Part shown: positions 18,241 to 26,287 of the stretch, piece by piece
How positions within the stretch are numbered: position 1 is the first letter of the stretch
Layout of the letters: every line of letters begins with the position of its first letter
NCBI RefSeq assembly: GCF_002954355.1
Contig: NZ_MQVV01000014.1
Location: 248,001 to 312,000 of the forward strand
Source of the DNA: Nonlabens tegetincola
Lineage (GTDB): Bacteria > Bacteroidota > Bacteroidia > Flavobacteriales > Flavobacteriaceae
DNA length: 64,000 nt
Direction: 5' to 3'
The notes under the pieces: generated by a model
What the model saw: only the letters and a program-made list of their open reading frames with translations
Told to the model about the DNA's origin: nothing
The model's database searches: none
Position numbers and translations under genes: made by a program

Positions 18241-18630
18241 ATGGATTTTAAGTACATTGAAAACAAATACAACCTAGACTTTGATGCGCTTGCGACGCTA
18301 TTAAAGAAGTATGAGATTAAGTTAACTCGAGCACATCTTAGTTCTATACCGCAGGAATGGATTTCGCTAATTGAAGAAGCCTTAAATACTCATTGTGATA
18401 AGGGAAAAATAAAAGATCTCTCGGCGGGAAAAAAGGTAAAAGGCACATCTAATTCTAAAAGAAAACCTCCTATCAAATCAAGAACGTCAGCAAAGGACCA
18501 TTTTTTTGCGTTGATTAAATATGTTGCGCCAGACTATAGCCATGCTTATTTAAAGAAAATAGATGATTTACGGAATATATCATCGATTGATATTTATTCT
18601 AGGGATAATACTTATAAAATTAAAAAGTAG
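18241..18630 (+). CDS. Small basic protein of unknown function, possibly N-terminal part of the next ORF
   Basis: A 129-aa soluble, lysine-rich protein with no recognised family. The first 60 residues look like a helical fold ('YNLDFDALATLLKKYEIKLT'), then a basic linker, then a short C-terminal region. It stops at 18628 just after a run reading T-AAA-AAG-TAG. The -1 frame is open from 18624 straight into the giant exonuclease-helicase gene at 18720 with protein-like sequence but no ATG, so this ORF may be joined to it by frameshifting. As it stands it is either a free small protein or the N-terminal domain of that product. Confidence 0.55.
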   Translation: MDFKYIENKYNLDFDALATLLKKYEIKLTRAHLSSIPQEWISLIEEALNTHCDKGKIKDLSAGKKVKGTSNSKRKPPIKSRTSAKDHFFALIKYVAPDYSHAYLKKIDDLRNISSIDIYSRDNTYKIKK

Positions 18631-18719
18631 TTGATTCATTAGATGTAAACCAAATAGTACTCGTTGCTAAAACACGACACCGCGTCACAATAATAGAGGA
18701 TGTTTTCTATGGATTTGGC

Positions 18720-21700
18720 ATGAAAGAAATAGGAGCTTTTAGAATAAGCGGTGGTAAGCGAGATTCTTATACTATATCAAATGATTTGAAATTTAGATCT
18801 GGTTTTACAGATGACTTTTATACTTCAGTAAAAATCACCTTTAATCATGGATCGCTATGGTGCCTGCCACACGCAACAGTTATAGCTGAAGATGATGGTA
18901 TTTTAAGATTAAAAGAGCAAGTAGCAAGAATTTTAAAAAAGCGAGAGCTGAGTACCGTAGATCGGGAGCTTTATAGAAAATTTTCACAATCAGATTTGAC
19001 TGCTGAGTTTGAAGATCGAGAATGGGAGCAGTTTCAGAAAGAATTAGTTAACGTAATTAAATCAGACACAGAACATCATTTTGAGCCTTTTGTAAAAAAG
19101 TGGTTGTTGCTTAGTCCAGAATGGGTCAACATCAGCACATTCAGACATCTTGAAAAGTTGAATTTATACTTCCACTCATGGCTTGACTCTAAGTTACCTG
19201 TTGCCTTCTTTGAGGAACATATAATCGAGGCATGTATGCAGTACGAACTGCCCTTGCATAATAATCAAAATATTACTGAATTAACGTTTGCTGATTTATT
19301 GAACGTAGACCACAAAAATATAATTTCAAGTGCTATATGTGAACAAATGCAAGGAGAGTTAACACTAGAATCTCTTGAGATTTATAGGATATACAAATTA
19401 CTAATTAAAACAACTATAGTCGACCAACAACAGGTTTTTTTTCAAAAAATTAATAACAGTATTAAACCTGACTTTAGATTTGAGTTGTGGCTAAATAATG
19501 AAATAGAGGAATTTCCGAAGGAATATGCCATCATAGGTTTTTCTGATTTTAATGTCGAAGTTCAGACTAGGATATTAAAGAAATTAAATGTAGAAGAGAT
19601 ACAGCCATTAATAAAAAGTATTAAAGAGGTTAAAGGAAAAGAAATTCAAAAAAAAGTATCTCTCTCATTAATTAACCACGTATCCAGCTTATTTAATTAT
19701 GTCTGTTTTGATCTAGAAAGTAATGGTGAGCAAATCGGTGAGATAGGATGGGTAGGTAATAGTTCTAATCAAGAATATTTCAATAATCAAAATAATATTG
19801 AAGAGGGAATCAAATTATTTAGTGATTGCATTACAAATTCTGATATACTATTAGTAGGTCATAATATCGTTGAATGGGATATTCCTATTTTAAATAAGAA
19901 CAATGCTTCTGTTTTTAATGATCAAGTTTGGGACACGTTTCAAATTGAAATGTTTTTAAGCCCAGAATTTAAAACGTTTGCACTGAAAACTGAACATACT
20001 GCTCTTAGTGATGCAAAATTGACAAGGAATTTATTTTTAAATCAATTATGTCGAATTTTATTTTCTGATGAAAGGTTATGTTTTAATTTATTTAGTTTTT
20101 TACCTGATAGAATCATAGAGAAAATAAATGTGGTTAAAAATTCTTTATCTATTAATTGGAGCCCTTTAGAACTATTAAATGAGGATAAAAAAACATATTT
20201 CAGGTCTCAACCAAATAGTAATCAGTTATTAGCAGAGGTGATAGATGAAATAACTGATACCAGTGCTAAAAAAGTTCTAATAATCGGTGATGATAATTTT
20301 AAAAATGAAGTAATTAAGATTAACTCAATAGCATTTCATGCTGAAGAATCTATATCGAATGAGTTCTATAGATTAGATGATGAAAAAGTATCTGAAATCA
20401 GTGACGATTTAAAATTTGAAAAACTGGCGTTGTTAAACGTTATAGCATGGAATAAAAGACATAATAGAGAAACTTACTTTGGTCAAATACCAACTAGTTT
20501 AAGAATTACCGTTGAAAATAAACTTGAGAACTTTTTTGAATATTTCAAGCCATTGAAAACAATCGATTGGTTTTCAGATGATCTTATTTATTTGACTGTA
20601 AATGAATTAATATCACACAAGAAGGAGCTGGAAAAGCTTAAGAGCATTCATTTAATTACGGTAAAGAGAGATTTAATTTCAATTGAAAATAAACAATTAT
20701 TAAAAGAAATAGATCTAGATTTTATGATGAGAGAGCTGGACACAGAAGATTATTTCTGGTTAAAGTTTTCTGGAGGGCAAAGTTTTTCTAGTATAAGTGC
20801 AGAACAATGTAAACGATTAGAAGTTGAAGTTCCTCAAATTTTTGACAATATATGGGTTGAAAAAATATCGTTAAGTAATTATAGAGTTTGGGGTAATTAT
20901 AATTGGGAATCTTTATTGGAGGACTTAAATATAAACTCAACTAAGAATGTGACGGCAAAATTAAATACCGATAGTTTTGATACTGTAGTAGCACAAGTAA
21001 ATTCAATTGAAACATTAAATAATAAGGTTATAAGATACAATCCTGAGTCACTTTACAGGTCACGATATTGGGTATTTCAAAAGCAATTGGTAGAACAGAT
21101 AATTTTAGATAAAAAGTCATCCATATTGTTTGTCCAAAGGCGTGATGAAATAAAAAACCTAGAGAATTATTTTCAAAATCTAAAATATTACATTCCGAAT
21201 CGTAACATATCATTGGGTAGAAGATTAGAATTACTCCATCATTCTTCGTCTCAGTTTAAATTAATTATTGCTCACATCAGTGAATTTGATACGGTAGTAA
21301 GAGCTAATTATTTAGGAGATATTAATTTCATTATTGACAGTTTCAGGCTTGCTGAAAATAACTATTCCGCTTTTAATTCGACTTACTACAAAAAACTACT
21401 AAACAAAAAGCCAATACAACTTAATGAAAATGTAACAAGGAAAGATATCAATGTTTCTAACAATGATATAACTACCGATGGGAATAGACCGACTATTCGC
21501 GACTCTTTCTTTTTACTAGAGTTACTTAAGCCTACCATTGATTCTTTGAGATACAGCTTAAAAAATATTGCTTCGGATCATAGATTATGGTTATTAGACC
21601 CTAGATTAAATGATCATCCTGAAATTTTTAAAAAATGGAAATTAGGTAAAAAGGTATTTCGAGTATGGGATAATTTAGAAAAATATCAAGAATCAGTAAA

Positions 21701-22373
21701 AGAAGCTGATTTACATTTTGATAGTATTAAGCCCATCCTGGACATACCCTTAGATAATGAAAGGATTAAAGATATAATTAAACAAATCTTTTTAAAAGGT
21801 TATGATTGGCGTGAAAGTCAAAAGCCCTACCTAGAATTAATATTAAAACGCGAGCAGGACCAATTAATCACATTACCTACAGGAGAAGGTAAGTCAGTTT
21901 TATTTCAAGGCCCAGCATTGTATAGAGGAGCGTTTACAAATAGACTAACAGTTGTTATTACACCACTAAAGGCTTTAATGGAAGATCAAGTCGACGCATT
22001 ATGGAATAAAGGTTTTTATGGAAGTGTAGATTATATAAACTCAGATCGAAGTTCTGAGGTTTACTCTATTTATCGAGCCATTGCTGGTGGAGAATTATCA
22101 CTGTTGTTTGTAACTCCAGAGCGTTTTAGGAGTAGGTCTTTCAATAGTGCACTTCAAATGCGGATACAATCTGATGGAGGACTAGAATATGCAGTTTTTG
22201 ATGAAGCTCATTGTGTTTCTCAGTGGGGCCATGAATTTAGACCTGATTATTTCAATTGTGCAAAATACATCACTCAACTTAAATCAATTAATGGATGCGA
22301 CTTCCCATTATTGCTGTTCTCAGCAACAGTTTCTGAAAAGATTTATGACGATTTTAATACCATTTTTTCATGA
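18720..22373 (+). CDS. DEDDh exonuclease fused to the first RecA lobe of a RecQ-like helicase
   Basis: A 1217-aa protein. After an unrecognised N-terminal 320 residues there is a DnaQ-like 3'-5' exonuclease: 'CFDLES' near 330 (D, E), 'GHNIVEWDIPIL' near 385 (D) and 'HTALSDAKLT' near 428 (H, D). A long unassigned region follows. The last 190 residues are the first RecA-like lobe of a RecQ helicase: Walker A 'LPTGEGKS' (about 1052), 'DEAHCVSQWGHEFRPDY' (from 1161) and 'LLFSATV' (about 1201). It then stops, exactly where the second lobe should begin; that lobe opens the next gene, overlapping by ATGA. ATG 18720 is the first ATG, but protein-like codons continue upstream to 18624. Confidence 0.85.
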   Translation: MKEIGAFRISGGKRDSYTISNDLKFRSGFTDDFYTSVKITFNHGSLWCLPHATVIAEDDGILRLKEQVARILKKRELSTVDRELYRKFSQSDLTAEFEDREWEQFQKELVNVIKSDTEHHFEPFVKKWLLLSPEWVNISTFRHLEKLNLYFHSWLDSKLPVAFFEEHIIEACMQYELPLHNNQNITELTFADLLNVDHKNIISSAICEQMQGELTLESLEIYRIYKLLIKTTIVDQQQVFFQKINNSIKPDFRFELWLNNEIEEFPKEYAIIGFSDFNVEVQTRILKKLNVEEIQPLIKSIKEVKGKEIQKKVSLSLINHVSSLFNYVCFDLESNGEQIGEIGWVGNSSNQEYFNNQNNIEEGIKLFSDCITNSDILLVGHNIVEWDIPILNKNNASVFNDQVWDTFQIEMFLSPEFKTFALKTEHTALSDAKLTRNLFLNQLCRILFSDERLCFNLFSFLPDRIIEKINVVKNSLSINWSPLELLNEDKKTYFRSQPNSNQLLAEVIDEITDTSAKKVLIIGDDNFKNEVIKINSIAFHAEESISNEFYRLDDEKVSEISDDLKFEKLALLNVIAWNKRHNRETYFGQIPTSLRITVENKLENFFEYFKPLKTIDWFSDDLIYLTVNELISHKKELEKLKSIHLITVKRDLISIENKQLLKEIDLDFMMRELDTEDYFWLKFSGGQSFSSISAEQCKRLEVEVPQIFDNIWVEKISLSNYRVWGNYNWESLLEDLNINSTKNVTAKLNTDSFDTVVAQVNSIETLNNKVIRYNPESLYRSRYWVFQKQLVEQIILDKKSSILFVQRRDEIKNLENYFQNLKYYIPNRNISLGRRLELLHHSSSQFKLIIAHISEFDTVVRANYLGDINFIIDSFRLAENNYSAFNSTYYKKLLNKKPIQLNENVTRKDINVSNNDITTDGNRPTIRDSFFLLELLKPTIDSLRYSLKNIASDHRLWLLDPRLNDHPEIFKKWKLGKKVFRVWDNLEKYQESVKEADLHFDSIKPILDIPLDNERIKDIIKQIFLKGYDWRESQKPYLELILKREQDQLITLPTGEGKSVLFQGPALYRGAFTNRLTVVITPLKALMEDQVDALWNKGFYGSVDYINSDRSSEVYSIYRAIAGGELSLLFVTPERFRSRSFNSALQMRIQSDGGLEYAVFDEAHCVSQWGHEFRPDYFNCAKYITQLKSINGCDFPLLLFSATVSEKIYDDFNTIFS

Positions 22374-25300
22374 TTAATTGGAAAGATAGTAAGGTTCCAT
22401 ATAACCCAATTAGGGATCATATAAAACTAGGATTTAAGATTCTAGACGATCCGAAAGATGCTGTTGAAGCCATAGCTCAAGACCTAGTAGACAAGAATTT
22501 TGACAAGAGTAAGAGTCGTGTTCTAATTTTTGTAAGAACAAGAAATCAAGCAGAGGAACTTTCTAATAGCTTAAATATGATAGCTATAGATCGAAAGTTG
22601 GATGTTGTAGATGCCATCGATTTTTATCATGCTGGTTTGGATGGTATAACCAGAACAGAAAAGTATGAAAGTTTTAAAAAAGGAGATTTAACCATACTGA
22701 TAGCTACCAAAGCGTTTGGTATGGGAATGGACATTGAAAACATCCATTTTATTTATCATTTTGGACCATCATCTACTTTTGAAGACTATTTGCAAGAAGT
22801 AGGTCGCGCAGGGCGAAATCAAAAGTCTCTGGAAAAAGCAGGGTTTTCTAGTGAAAACCCTATCCATGCAAAATGTTTGATGACTCAGGATGATTTTAAT
22901 AAAATCAAGGATATACAACATAAAAATCAAATAACTTGGTCTAAAATTGAACAAGTTCGCTCATCAATTTTTGATTACGTTGGTAAGTTTAGAAAGATCG
23001 CTATAGAGAAAGAGAACGCATTTTCTTTGCCTTTGGATTTATTAGATCAAATAAAAGATTATGATGAAGTACAAAACAAAAACACTTTGTTTAGAATTAT
23101 ACTCTATTGGTTAGAAAAATTACAAAGAATAAAGTTAGGTGTTTACTCGCCATCTCAATTACCTATAAAAATTATTAACCAGGAAGATGAGTTACTAAAT
23201 TTTAAAAGTAAAAAAGAAAAAGGTCAGTTTGAACATCTACGAACCTTTCTGAAAAAAGAACAAAAGGAAAAGTTTGACGGCTCAGAAAGTATTATGGTTG
23301 GAATGCAGCGTTTAAAGGACTCCCTTGAAATAACGAAAAATAAAGAGCTATTTAAGGTTTTGTTTAGGGCTCAAAAAATGGGACTGATTATTCTTGAACG
23401 ATATATAAATTTAGAGATTACAAAAAACAGAACGGCAGAATTGAAAAAGTGGAGGCAAACGGTAAGATCTCCTAGAATAGAATCAACTTTTGCATTTGCT
23501 GAAAGAATCTTGTCTTCAACGATTTTAGGAACTCAAGTATCTTTAAATAATGAAGAGTTAGAAAAAGATGCTTTAAATGTTTCAATTGAAAATTTAGGAT
23601 TAGATAGCATTTTTTGGAAAGAAGAAAGTAAAAAAGGAACCTCTATTTCTGCAGAAAAAATATCTGAAGATCTTAAAAAGGATTTTAAAGAGGTAAGATC
23701 AAAATTTGCTTTTAAAATTTTAAATTATTTATCTAAAATAAAGCATAAGAGCCATATAGAGTATGAAGGTGAGAGATCCTTTGTTTCACAACTTATTTAT
23801 AATGGTAATTCTTCCAAAGTAACTTCAAAAAAAGAGTTGGATGTTTTCAAACGAGATCTTCAAAAACTTATAAGTTTCGTATCAAATTCGTTTCTTAAAT
23901 CAGATCAGCAAAAATTTAATATTGTTGATTTGATAAATAAATTAAATATTGAAGAAAAAGGTGAAGAATATTTACAACAATTAATATTTATTTCTAAAGG
24001 GCTTGGCTATCTCAAGGGAATGCAAAGTTCATTAATTCCGATGGGAATTGAATTGTTCATTTATGATACGTCCACACTAGATTTAAATAAAGAACTAGAT
24101 TTAGAATGTCACATTGAGTTTGAAGAAAGTAATAAAATGAAATCCTTAAGATTGCTTTCGCTTAAGTGTCTTTCAGATATTGACAGAGACGTTCATGATT
24201 CATTTATTAAAAGTTATTTTCAATGTGCAAGTATAAAAGATTTAATGACCCTGTTAAGTGAGTATTTAGATGTAAATCACCCTGATCTTAGAGCCTACAG
24301 AGAAGAAGCTTTGAAAGAGAAGGTGGATGATCTTAATGACGGTCAAAGAAAAGTTTATAAGTATGATATAAATAAAAACCTTCAAGTTGTTGCTGGACCA
24401 GGTACAGGAAAAACACACACGCTTACTTTACGAATTGCTAAATTAATTCAAGAAGACAAAATTGATCCAGAAAGGATATTGGTTTTAGCTTATAATCGGG
24501 CTGTAGTAATTGAATTAAAAGATCGACTACGTAGGTTGTTTAAAGATTTGGGTTATGCTAAGTTAATTTCTAGATTAAGGGTGTTTACTTTTCATGGTTT
24601 AGTCAAATACGCACTAGGATCTGAACTCAAAGATTTAGAATTTAAACATTGGGTCACTAAATTTTTGGATGTAGCTCGATCTTCACCTGGTACTATTCGT
24701 CAAAATATTGGTAAACCTAGATTTGTTTTTGTTGATGAATTTCAGGACATTACAAATGAAAGATTAGATCTACTAAAATTTGTCGCAAATCCAGATGAAG
24801 TTAAAATTTGTGTTATAGGTGATCCTAATCAAAGTATTTATGGTTACGAGCGAGTCAATGTAGGAGGACCTATGAGCCCGCAGTCTTATTATGAGACTTT
24901 TACAAAAATTTATAGTCCAGAAGAATTAGAATTGAATATTAATTACAGGTCATATATTGAGATTATAAAGGAATCAGAAAAACTACTAAGCTTTAATAAG
25001 TTTCGCTTCCGAGTTCCAGAATTATTGGCTCATAAACAAACGTTATCAGATTGCACACCTACAGAAATTATTGATTTCAAAGTAGAACCAGTGGATTGGA
25101 AATTAAAGTTACAAGAGCTTTTAAGATATAAAGATGATAAAGGCAACTATCGCCAAATTGCGATTATGTTTCGTTCGAATAATGAGGTGTATCGGGCATT
25201 TAATAAGCTCAAAGCGTTAGATTTAAATGTGAGATTAAGAATTCAGGGAGCAAATGGAGCTTTGATAAAAACTCGCGAATTTTATCACTTATTAGAAATC

Positions 25301-26254
25301 TTTAGGTCTAAGGCAGATCATATTTTACCTTCTAATTATTTGCAAGAGATATCAGACTTAAAATTAAGAATCTTAAAAAAATACTCCAACTGGGATATTT
25401 ACTTATTAGATGTATTTGATTGTTTAGTTCGGGAATTTGAAAAAGAAAAAGAGGTGAACTCAACTTATGAAGATTTATTGCAATTTGTCGAAGATATTGG
25501 TCGTAAAGATGATGGACAGTTTGGTAAAATTTATGAAAAGAACATATCAAAGATAGGAGGTGATAACTCCTTACAAGAAGTAGTTATTACCACAATGCAT
25601 AAAGTGAAAGGTTTAGAGTTTGATGCAGTATTAATACCTCCATCTTTTTCAAACTTACCTACTTCAAATAACTTTGATACGTCTCTTTTAAATGACTACA
25701 TAGAAGAGGAACGAAGATTGTATTATGTGGCTTATTCTAGAGCTAAAAAGAGATTAGTAGTAATTAAACATGATAGAGAGGAATCTTTAGAAAATGGAGT
25801 AACATATGAAGTACAACAAGAAGTTAGAGATAGACTTGGGGTGAGCATTGAAGAAGGAATTGATAAGTTTAAGCTGTATTGGAATGCAGAGGTTCATGGA
25901 GCTAACTCTTTCAACTTTATAAAAAACAATGTAAAGATTGGGGATTCATTATTGATTGAACCTAATCAGGTAGGTATTTATACATATTGGCATGCAATTG
26001 TTAACGGAAATAAGGTTGCTCAGTTGTCCTCATCTTTGGTAAAGAAGATTGGTCACAACATTCCTTTAAAGGGATTTTCCGTATCCTCTGTTTATGTCCA
26101 TACGTACGAAGAGACATTAAAGTCTGACCAAGAATGGATAGATAAAGGGAGACCTAATGAATGGGGTAGACCTTTTGCTGAAAAATGGATTGATTCGTCT
26201 AGAGAACGAGGCTTTGTTTATGTTATAGATTTTTCAGGCTACGGAAGATCTTGA
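22370..26254 (+). CDS. RecQ second lobe fused to a UvrD/Rep-type SF1 helicase
   Basis: A 1294-aa protein. Residues 1-190 are the missing second RecA lobe of RecQ: 'VLIFVRTRNQAEEL' (about 52), 'FYHAGLD', 'ATKAFGMGMDIENIHF' (about 113-128) and 'QEVGRAGR' with the arginine finger (about 143-150). After an unassigned 450-residue stretch comes a complete SF1 helicase: 'AGPGTGKTHTL' (about 674), 'TFHG', 'VDEFQD' (about 788), 'GDPNQSIYGY', 'NINYRS', 'TTMHKVKGLEFD' (about 1075) and 'YYVAYSRAKKRL' (about 1120). It overlaps the previous ORF by 4 nt, so the two chains are probably made at a coupled ratio and assemble one RecQ motor, or are joined by frameshifting at a T6 run. Confidence 0.87.
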   Translation: MINWKDSKVPYNPIRDHIKLGFKILDDPKDAVEAIAQDLVDKNFDKSKSRVLIFVRTRNQAEELSNSLNMIAIDRKLDVVDAIDFYHAGLDGITRTEKYESFKKGDLTILIATKAFGMGMDIENIHFIYHFGPSSTFEDYLQEVGRAGRNQKSLEKAGFSSENPIHAKCLMTQDDFNKIKDIQHKNQITWSKIEQVRSSIFDYVGKFRKIAIEKENAFSLPLDLLDQIKDYDEVQNKNTLFRIILYWLEKLQRIKLGVYSPSQLPIKIINQEDELLNFKSKKEKGQFEHLRTFLKKEQKEKFDGSESIMVGMQRLKDSLEITKNKELFKVLFRAQKMGLIILERYINLEITKNRTAELKKWRQTVRSPRIESTFAFAERILSSTILGTQVSLNNEELEKDALNVSIENLGLDSIFWKEESKKGTSISAEKISEDLKKDFKEVRSKFAFKILNYLSKIKHKSHIEYEGERSFVSQLIYNGNSSKVTSKKELDVFKRDLQKLISFVSNSFLKSDQQKFNIVDLINKLNIEEKGEEYLQQLIFISKGLGYLKGMQSSLIPMGIELFIYDTSTLDLNKELDLECHIEFEESNKMKSLRLLSLKCLSDIDRDVHDSFIKSYFQCASIKDLMTLLSEYLDVNHPDLRAYREEALKEKVDDLNDGQRKVYKYDINKNLQVVAGPGTGKTHTLTLRIAKLIQEDKIDPERILVLAYNRAVVIELKDRLRRLFKDLGYAKLISRLRVFTFHGLVKYALGSELKDLEFKHWVTKFLDVARSSPGTIRQNIGKPRFVFVDEFQDITNERLDLLKFVANPDEVKICVIGDPNQSIYGYERVNVGGPMSPQSYYETFTKIYSPEELELNINYRSYIEIIKESEKLLSFNKFRFRVPELLAHKQTLSDCTPTEIIDFKVEPVDWKLKLQELLRYKDDKGNYRQIAIMFRSNNEVYRAFNKLKALDLNVRLRIQGANGALIKTREFYHLLEIFRSKADHILPSNYLQEISDLKLRILKKYSNWDIYLLDVFDCLVREFEKEKEVNSTYEDLLQFVEDIGRKDDGQFGKIYEKNISKIGGDNSLQEVVITTMHKVKGLEFDAVLIPPSFSNLPTSNNFDTSLLNDYIEEERRLYYVAYSRAKKRLVVIKHDREESLENGVTYEVQQEVRDRLGVSIEEGIDKFKLYWNAEVHGANSFNFIKNNVKIGDSLLIEPNQVGIYTYWHAIVNGNKVAQLSSSLVKKIGHNIPLKGFSVSSVYVHTYEETLKSDQEWIDKGRPNEWGRPFAEKWIDSSRERGFVYVIDFSGYGRS

Positions 26255-26287
26255 ATTTAATCATAAATTAGCACTCAAGCAAAACAT

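Noticed and set aside
22350-22390. Treating the RecQ split as a plain pseudogene
   Set aside because: Both halves keep all helicase motifs, both ORFs are long and intact, and the ATGA overlap is a normal coupling signal, so decay is not the best reading; a one-base read error remains possible and is noted in the finding.
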